From positions 43,254,594 to 43,318,593 of the forward strand of contig NC_073307.1 of assembly GCF_027595985.1 (NCBI RefSeq): 64,000 bases of DNA. The letters are read 5' to 3'. The position numbers and the translations under genes are program-made. Of this stretch, positions 59,560 to 64,000 are shown piece after piece. How positions within the stretch are numbered: position 1 is the stretch's first letter; each line of letters starts with the position of its first letter. This DNA is from Sorex araneus. Taxonomy: Eukaryota; Chordata; Mammalia; Eulipotyphla; Soricidae. The notes below the pieces were generated by a model. The model saw only the letters and a program-made list of their open reading frames with translations, searched no databases and was not told the origin of the DNA.

Positions 59560-62500
59560 TTGACTGCCATAGAGGCTGGGTGGGGTGGGAGGGAAACTGA
59601 GGACATTGTTGGTAGGCAAACGTACACTGGTGAAGGGTCTGGTGTTGGAAAATTATGTTACTGGGTTTATGTTACTGAAACCCAGTCATGAACAACTTTG
59701 TAACCGTGTACCTCACTGTGATTCAATTAAAAAAAATAATTTTAATTTTTAAATTTTAAAGATTTCCCTTTTTCTAAGTTATTCTTTGTGATAAAAAAAC
59801 ACATGACATGAAACTTATTACCTTAATCATTTAGAGTGTGCAACTCAGTGATACCAAATGCATTCCTAATGCTGTGTAAAAATCACCACCATCCAACTCA
59901 ATAACTCTTCATCTTGTCTGACTGAACCAGTATCTCCCTTGTTCCTTTCTCCCCCCGAGATGCTGGCTTTTACTTTCTCTATGATTTTGGCTATCTTGAT
60001 TTTTAAGTACCACATAATGTAAATTCAGTATACAGTATTTGTCTTTTGCAAATGTCTTATTTCATTTACATCCAGGTACTCATCTAATCGTTACCTATCC
60101 AATTTGCCTTCTAAAATTCATGGAATTCAATCATAATCAATATTTAGGACCTGTATCCTAAGGAGTTTAACTTCATAGTTGTTTGAGGCTATTATTTTTT
60201 AAAAGTTGACAAGGTCAGTCTAAAACCACGAAACAAGGAAATATACTCACTTAGACAGGGAAAAGGCATCATCAATCAATTGGAGTCTATGAATAACAGG
60301 AATTGCCTGCAAATTAGATCCAAAATATGTGCAGGAAAATATGAGAACATTGTTTAGTTTTTTAAAAAATCAAAATAACATTTGAAGAGCATTGCTGCTT
60401 ACAGGGCATGTCCTCATGAATTATCTCATGTGCACAGAAAGGACAATTACTAAGGATATTCCCCATAATTTTTATACATCTGTTTTTAATAAATGATCCC
60501 TCTGGACATTCATCATAAGGATCAAACAAAGCAGAGTTATGCCAAAATACTTGCCAAAAAGCAGCATGTCAAAAAGTAAAACAGAAAGCCAAGTTGAAAA
60601 GATAGAAAATATATATTTAATTGAATTACAAAAGTCAAGTAATTTTCATAAAATATTTTGGCAGAGGAGGCCACATAAACTTATGACATAGCATTATTCT
60701 GGTAAAATTGAGGCACACTTTGAAAATAATCAATTGTAGGACCAGAGAGATAGCACCGGGAGGAGGAGGGCGGGTAAGGGTGATCCGGGGTTCAATTCCT
60801 AGCACTGTATATGGTCCTTGGAGCACAGCCAGAAGTGATCCCTAAGCACAGAGGCAGGAACAAGCCCTGAGCACCACCAGGTGTGGCTCAAAAACCAAAG
60901 CCAAAACAATTTTTAATACAGTGTTTTGAGCTTTGGGCCACACCCAGCAATGCTCGGGGATTACTCCTGGCTCTGTGCTCAGGAATTACTCCTGACAATG
61001 CTCGGGGGACCACATGGGATGCCAGAGATTGAACCTGAGTCTGCCACGTGAAAAGCAAGAGCCCTACCCATTGTAATATTCCTCCAGCACCCTAAAATTA
61101 CTTAATATTAAAAAATGAAATCTTATGGATGGGGCTGAGAAGAGCCAGGAGTAAGTCCTAAGGTGTGGCCCTTAGGTGTGGCCCCCCCACAAAACCAAAA
61201 CCAAACCAACCAAGAGAAAGAAGCTGACATAAATGTCTTGAGCGGCTGACCCCGACTTGATCCCCAACACCACAAAGTGCCTCTGAGCACTGCCGAGTGC
61301 AGCTGTCAGGATGGCCTGGGTAATCCCAGAGACCCCTCTGCCCCCCCTCCACCTGCCTGAACCACACTGAGTTGGCTGCAAAATACCTGGAGGGCATCAC
61401 TACCCCCCACAGACTCCTGAGCACCATTTGGGTGACCCCTTCCTTGAAACGCTGTCTCCTCGAGTTTTCACTGATTTGATATAAAATCACCCATAGAGCC
61501 CCCGGCTCAGGGAAAAGCCGGGGCCATCTGCCACCCTCTCGTGGGAGCCCAGCACTGCGGGCCACACACCTGTGTCAGGTCAGTGCCCAGAGAAGGTTCA
61601 AAGCCTCCTGCACCTTCCCTCCCCACCTTCCCACGTGGCTGCGGATCTGGGGCTAGAAAAGTTATCTCCATCACATCCCTTTCAGCATCAGAACAAACCA
61701 CACTTAAGTCTTTCCTTGGCAGCAGTCCCACTTCCTTTCTGGGAAATAACATTTTCTAAATTAATATTAATAATGGAAATGTTGTCTGCTTTGCTCATCA
61801 GTTATGTTTTAGGAATAACGCACCTCTGCTTTGCATTCAGGAAATCTACAATGGTCTCGAGAAAGCCCTGTTAGAGTGGCATGACCCAACATGGCCACCC
61901 ATGGAGAAGAGCACCTTTAGGAATGAATAAAAATAATTCTGAGTCTTATAAACATGTCCAGAATGCCTTCATTGTGCCAGGGTTCCATCAAACATAATGC
62001 AGACACCCCTTTATTTAAGTGTCACCATACTTTAAGGTTAGCCAAGGCACTCATTATTATACAGATCTGGAACTACGCACAATTGTCAAAATCATGGAGG
62101 CCGCCCACAGTCATACATCTGGTAAATGAGGAACAGAACTATGAACACAAGTCTGCCGGACCCTGAACTCTGGCTCTGTCCCATGTGCTATTACGGCTGG
62201 AGGGGTTGCAGAGGGTCTCAGAAAACTCTGGAAAAGTCATACACCCAAGTTACCTGTTAGTTCAACAGCCTAGTTATGGATTCTTTGGTGGGAGGGGTTC
62301 TCACAAAGGGTGCTCAGGAAGCCAGATCCGTGTGAAGGCCCATGGTGCCGCTCAGTGGGACCCTGTGGTGCCAAGAATCAAACCAACGTTCCATCTGCAG
62401 GAAGGCCCTTAAACCTAGCTCTCAAACCCTCAATACCAAGTTTTGCAAAAGAGCTGTTCATAGTAAGTTACACCAGATTCAACTCTATATACTCTGAAGC

Positions 62501-64000
62501 CAGCCTCTATCTCCACCTGCAAAGTTCAGTTTGGGGAGTGGAGGTGGGCTACTGCTGGCAGTGCTCAGGGATCACTCCTGGCGAAGTTTGGGGCACCAGG
62601 CATCGTGCTGGGGATCAAGCTCAGGAGTGCTGCCTGCAAGGCAATGGTCCTACCTGTTGCACTATTGCTCCGTCCTAGGACTTTTATCTAGAAAGGTAAA
62701 ATTGTGGTAGAAATTCAAAAATACATTAAACCCAAACCTCTTCTTCCTAAGAACAAGGGGAAAATCCAGAGTGCCTGGAGAACTGGAGTTTCCTCCCTGC
62801 ATACAGGATTATGAAAACTGCACCTCTGACAAGGTTAGGGAGTGTTATATGTTGCCGACATTTAATAAGAAGTGTCCAAAAAACCCTTACCTTAGGATCT
62901 TTCTCTAGCTGTTCATTAATTTTCTTCCAACCGAGTTCATCATACTTTACTCTATAATACCCAGTTGTATTCAAATTTAAGATCACCCAGTCGTGATCAG
63001 AATCCGAAATTTGCATTTCCGGAAATATTTCTGCAATGAAATATGTGATGAGTCTGAGATAGCAGGTTTTTAAAATGAGTTCAATACAGGTTTACACTCT
63101 ACTCTTTTTTTTTCTTCTTTTTGGGTCACACCTGGTGATGCACAGCAGTTATTCCTGGCTAATGCACTCAGGAATTACTCCTGGAGGTTCTCGGGGAACT
63201 ATATGGATTGCTGGAAATCAAACCTGGGTCAGTCGAGTGCAAGGCAAATGCCCTACCCACTGTGCTATTGCTCTAGCCTCTGCACTCTATTCTTTTTTTT
63301 CCCCATAGCACAAAGAAAAAAACTTAATTTTTTTCTGGCATTTTTATATCCCTTTTATTTATTATTTTTTAAAATTTATTTATTTTTTAATTAGTGAATC
63401 ACCGTGAGGGCACAGCTACAGATTTACAATTTTCGTGCTTGTGTTTCCCTCATACAACGTTCAAGAACCCATCCTTCCACCAGTGCCCATTCTCCACCAC
63501 CAATTTATGCAGTATCCCTCCCACCCAACCTATCCCATCCCCCCCCACCCCATCCCGCCTCTGTGGCAGGGCATTCCCTCCTGTTCTCTCTCTCCTTTTG
63601 GGTGTTGTGGTTTGCAATAGGGGTATTGAGTGGCCATTGTGTTCAGTCTCCAGTCCACTTTCAGCACACATCTCCCTTCCCGCGAGGGTTCTCCAACCAC
63701 ATTTTACTTGGTGTTCCTTTATCTATCTGAGCTGCCTTTTCCCCCAGCATGTAAGGCCAACTTCCAATTCATGAAGCCAATCTCCTGGTACTTATTTCTA
63801 CTATTCTTGGGTGTTAGTCTCCTACTTTGTTATTTTGTATTCCACAGATGAGTGCAATCTTTCTATGTCTATCTCTCTCTTTCTGACTCATTTCACTTAG
63901 CATGGTACTTTCCATGTTGATCCACTTATATGCAAAGTTCATGACTTCATCTTTTCTAACAGCTGCATAGTATTCCATTGTTTAGATGTACCAAAGTTTC
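39377..64000 (-). CDS. LVRN: LVRN (laeverin / aminopeptidase Q), 3' part: last nine coding exons
   Basis: Laeverin is an M1-family zinc aminopeptidase, a type II membrane ectoenzyme known from trophoblast. The nine exons visible join as 63030-62891, 60306-60251, 55199-55046, 53322-53228, 51375-51268, 50606-50439, 50021-49884, 43304-43229 and 39517-39377. Together they hold 1076 nt, about 358 residues, all GT-AG with continuous phase and no stop before the TGA at 39379. The protein part is the end of the beta-sandwich domain plus the whole ERAP1_C-like helical domain, starting near [18 protein letters not shown] and ending WLRRHT. The tract [11 protein letters not shown] and the [16 protein letters not shown] motif are laeverin-like rather than CD13-like. 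Sequons NTT, NKT and NET fit a glycosylated ectodomain. The signal anchor, the GAMEN-type motif and the zinc site lie in exons beyond 64000. Confidence 0.95.
39857..40051 (+). mobile_element. Short L1 3'-UTR remnant with TSD
   Basis: Only the last 195 bp of the element; duplication aaaagaaactttg is at 39844-39856 and 40052-40064. Confidence 0.88.
40130..40207 (+). repeat. tRNA-Ala-like retro-fragment
   Basis: ggggatgtagttcagtggta, then gtgttcaatccccaaaactg and an A-rich tail. It resembles rodent ID-type elements in layout, but I cannot tell a SINE from a tRNA retropseudogene. Confidence 0.6.
41976..42069 (-). repeat. tRNA-like retro-fragment
   Basis: Minus strand: ggtagaggagttaactcagtagtagagtac-type A-box region (20-base core gttaactcagtagtagagta), then gtttgatccctggcaccac and an A-rich end. 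Confidence 0.5.
42070..42328 (-). mobile_element. Ancient L1M-type fragment
   Basis: Reversed 3' sequence: actttatagaattgatacac to acattcatccatgttgg. A younger SINE (42328-42475) adjoins its end. Confidence 0.55.
43229..43304 (-). CDS. LVRN: LVRN exon h
   Basis: A 76-nt exon after TTTGCAG, encoding (R)[20 protein letters not shown] to PQITE in phase 0 before [14 protein letters not shown] stands where I recall NLIYTIGR in human, a conservative difference. Confidence 0.93.
43631..44058 (+). mobile_element. L1 3'-UTR remnant with 17-bp TSD
   Basis: 3'-UTR sequence with the gaccaaaaggagagagag site and a ggggtatacctgggatattgg block. The duplication aaataagataattttta is at 43614-43630 and 44059-44075. 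Confidence 0.9.
44820..45235 (+). mobile_element. Old L1 ORF2-end / 3'-UTR fragment
   Basis: ttattcacaatagccaagat, gatgaatggataaagc and ctgctgagtgaattgagtca align with the L1 ORF2 end; heavily diverged. Confidence 0.75.
45243..45533 (-). repeat. Two SINE-B pieces, one split by an AT microsatellite
   Basis: The first copy (45243-45440) is interrupted at the atatcaaatacgc site by an AT run (45369-45397) and lacks its head. A second tail-end fragment (45457-45533) repeats the same gtcccattgttcatcagttt segment in the same orientation. Confidence 0.85.
45369..45397 (+). repeat. (AT)n microsatellite inside a SINE-B
   Basis: About 14 AT units preceded by two tgatatgata copies, splitting the SINE body. 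Confidence 0.95.
47234..47400 (+). repeat. Older SINE-A-type copy
   Basis: Head gggactggagcaatag and body ccaccaggagtgatccctgag, with an aaataaaataaag tail. It is antisense to LVRN. Confidence 0.82.
48346..48575 (+). repeat. SINE-B, 5'-truncated, with TSD
   Basis: It begins inside the head (acagtgggtagggcg) and ends gacagtgcaacagacagtgc. Duplication tatattctaac is at 48335-48345 and 48576-48586. Confidence 0.9.
48657..48907 (-). repeat. SINE-B, inverted relative to its neighbour
   Basis: A near-consensus reverse copy 80 bp from the plus copy at 48346-48575; similar flanks gatctgaact / gatcggaact. Confidence 0.9.
48935..49095 (-). repeat. SINE-A
   Basis: A reverse copy with a small internal duplication of the ctcctg segment near 48975-48990. 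Confidence 0.85.
49884..50021 (-). CDS. LVRN: LVRN exon g
   Basis: A 138-nt exon after TTTGCAG, encoding (R)[19 protein letters not shown] to NWQAVSE plus AG before GTAAGA. It has the NET sequon and the conserved [15 protein letters not shown] segment. Confidence 0.95.
50236..50400 (-). repeat. LVRN: Older SINE-A-type copy beside LVRN exon f
   Basis: Gene-sense SINE whose head end lies about 40 nt downstream of the exon f donor. It retains a cgaaccctgg B-box region. Confidence 0.82.
50439..50606 (-). CDS. LVRN: LVRN exon f
   Basis: A 168-nt exon after CTTACAG, encoding (E)[19 protein letters not shown] to DPRILK plus AG of Arg before GTAATT. It contains the NKT sequon. A minus-oriented (gene-sense) SINE ends about 40 nt downstream of this donor. 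Confidence 0.95.
51268..51375 (-). CDS. LVRN: LVRN exon e
   Basis: A 108-nt exon after CCTTCAAG, encoding (L)[20 protein letters not shown] to HPEN plus GA of the next Glu codon before GTAAGA. The ACWLG-EDC segment is typical of M1 C-terminal domains. Confidence 0.95.
52180..52229 (+). repeat. (GA)n microsatellite
   Basis: About 25 perfect GA units. Unlike the others it is not obviously within an L1 3' UTR. Confidence 0.97.
53228..53322 (-). CDS. LVRN: LVRN exon d
   Basis: A 95-nt exon after TTTATAG, encoding [20 protein letters not shown] through EDDYLA and CT of a Leu codon before GTAAGT. Confidence 0.95.
55046..55199 (-). CDS. LVRN: LVRN exon c
   Basis: A 154-nt exon after AAACAG, encoding (K)[19 protein letters not shown] through YDLYPLLK before GTAATT. 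The [13 protein letters not shown] run closely matches the laeverin sequence as I recall it and is the strongest evidence for the orthologue call. Confidence 0.97.
56050..57509 (+). mobile_element. 5'-truncated LINE-1 with open ORF2 C-terminus
   Basis: An ORF2 3' part runs open for about 330 codons from SKWIKDLN-like sequence to the TAG near 57040. It includes the conserved [60 protein letters not shown] and TMEYYAAV blocks of L1 ORF2. A 3' UTR follows and ends in an attaaaaataaataaatt-type tail. The 10-bp duplication tattttgcaa is at 56040-56049 and 57510-57519. The endonuclease and reverse transcriptase core are missing, so it cannot move by itself. It is antisense to LVRN. Confidence 0.93.
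59395..59745 (+). mobile_element. L1 3'-UTR remnant with GA expansion
   Basis: aattgggtgttgaaagtatg, a GA array (59496-59557) and gtgattcaattaaaaaaaat at the end. Confidence 0.87.
59496..59557 (+). repeat. (GA)n microsatellite in L1 3' UTR
   Basis: About 30 GA units following the aaaaggagaagggg site of the L1 remnant. Confidence 0.97.
59770..60130 (-). mobile_element. Ancient mammalian L1M-type fragment
   Basis: In plus orientation it reads like reversed L1M 3' sequence: cacatgacatgaaacttatt, aatcaccaccatccaactca, tacagtatttgtcttttgc and cttatttcatttacatcc. It is one of the oldest repeats here. Confidence 0.6.
60251..60306 (-). CDS. LVRN: LVRN exon b
   Basis: A 56-nt mini-exon encoding [18 protein letters not shown] plus AA of a split Lys codon, bounded by TTTGCAG and GTGAGT. 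The IPV-R-QLIDDAF pattern is a hallmark of M1 aminopeptidases. Confidence 0.95.
60738..60905 (+). repeat. Older SINE-A-type copy, partner of an inverted pair
   Basis: Body gtgatccctaagcacagaggc with a ccaccaggtgtggctc end; the head contains a GGAGGAGG expansion. Only 16 bp separates it from the reverse copy at 60922-61092. Confidence 0.82.
60922..61092 (-). repeat. Older SINE-A-type copy, partner of an inverted pair
   Basis: A reverse copy (tttgggccacacccagcaat to cctccagcacc), well preserved, facing the plus copy just below it. Confidence 0.85.
62891..63030 (-). CDS. LVRN: LVRN exon a (first in window)
   Basis: The exon begins after TTGCAG in phase 1 (two bases AA finish a split codon), then [14 protein letters not shown], and ends at EKDPK before GTAAGG. 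It carries the family motif normally read GYYRVNYD, here GYYRVKYD, and one NTT sequon. It forms the junction between the beta-sandwich and helical domains. Confidence 0.95.
63112..63280 (-). repeat. SINE-A
   Basis: A moderately diverged reverse copy; near-duplicate flanks ctctactcttttttt / ctctattctttttttt suggest the insertion site. Confidence 0.88.
63365..64000 (-). mobile_element. Reverse L1 3' end, runs off the window
   Basis: Read on the minus strand it ends in a T/A-rich tail after ccctcacggtgattcac, contains the ccaaaaggagagagag site and extends into ORF2 (caatggaatactatgcagct at the edge). Confidence 0.9.

Larger units (their letters stand above)
53323..60250 (-). other. LVRN: LVRN introns c/d and b/c
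   Basis: Intron c/d (53323-55045) has old SINEs at 53956-54115 (+) and 54480-54665 (-). Intron b/c (55200-60250) has the L1 at 56050-57509, an old SINE at 58855-58975 (-), an L1 3' remnant at 59395-59745 and an ancient reversed L1M-type fragment at 59770-60130. The stretches 55210-56040 and 57520-58850 look single-copy with nothing recognised. Confidence 0.65.
60307..62890 (-). other. LVRN: LVRN intron a/b
   Basis: A pair of facing SINEs lies at 60738-60905 (+) and 60922-61092 (-). SINE fragments lie at 61130-61200 (+) and about 61235-61440 (+). Old minus SINEs lie at 62285-62430 and 62530-62680. The stretch 61500-62280 shows nothing recognised. Confidence 0.6.
63031..64000 (-). other. LVRN: LVRN intron upstream of exon a (partial)
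   Basis: It contains a SINE-A at 63112-63280 and a reverse-oriented L1 3' end from about 63365 to the window edge. The next upstream exon is not in the window. Confidence 0.7.

Overview
This window is mammalian nuclear DNA, most likely from a shrew (Soricidae, probably Sorex). It is repeat-dense and carries widely spaced, spliced exons. The dominant repeats are two tRNA-headed SINE families of a kind I associate with Sorex, together with many 5'-truncated LINE-1 3' ends. The shrew assignment rests on my memory of those SINEs and is inference. The mammalian assignment is secure from the genes.

Three protein-coding genes, all on the minus strand, can be read exon by exon. (1) COMMD10: only coding exon 1 (1454-1494) lies inside, in a small CpG island at about 1320-1640; the rest runs off the left edge. 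(2) ARL14EPL: the whole 152-residue coding sequence is present as three exons (18423-18328, 16483-16344, 11133-10911), with an acceptor just upstream of the ATG that implies a further 5' non-coding exon. (3) LVRN (laeverin, aminopeptidase Q): the last nine coding exons (63030-62891 down to 39517-39377) encode the C-terminal third of the protein; the catalytic exons lie beyond 64000. Every junction has GT-AG ends and matching phase. The order LVRN - ARL14EPL - COMMD10 on one strand matches human 5q23.1 as I recall it, so this is a conserved syntenic block.

Layout: 1-1.65 kb COMMD10 5' end; 1.65-10.7 kb intergenic, SINE-rich; 10.7-18.4 kb ARL14EPL; 18.4-33.7 kb either the ARL14EPL 5' intron or intergenic; 33.69-34.98 kb a strong CpG island with no convincing ORF, the best candidate for the ARL14EPL promoter; 35-38.6 kb intergenic; 38.6-64 kb LVRN 3' end and introns.

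Repeats: 'SINE-A' is about 165 bp, has a tRNA-like head with intact A and B boxes, and ends in an A-rich tail. 'SINE-B' is about 240 bp, shares the same head, has an unrelated body, and ends in CACTGT-like repeats instead of poly-A. Several copies have clear target-site duplications (TSDs). The L1 copies include a fairly intact ORF2 C-terminus (56050-57509, with TSD) and several 3'-UTR remnants, many with GA-microsatellite expansion at the same internal site. Older L1 fragments, tRNA-Ala-like fragments, microsatellites and an unusual AT-rich palindrome pair are also present.

I found no CRISPR array, bacterial operon, functional tRNA gene, viral gene or new molecular system. The most interesting items are the orphan CpG island, the microsatellite-tailed L1 beside an ARL14EPL splice donor, the two SINE families with a shared head and different tails, and the inverted SINE pairs inside LVRN introns.
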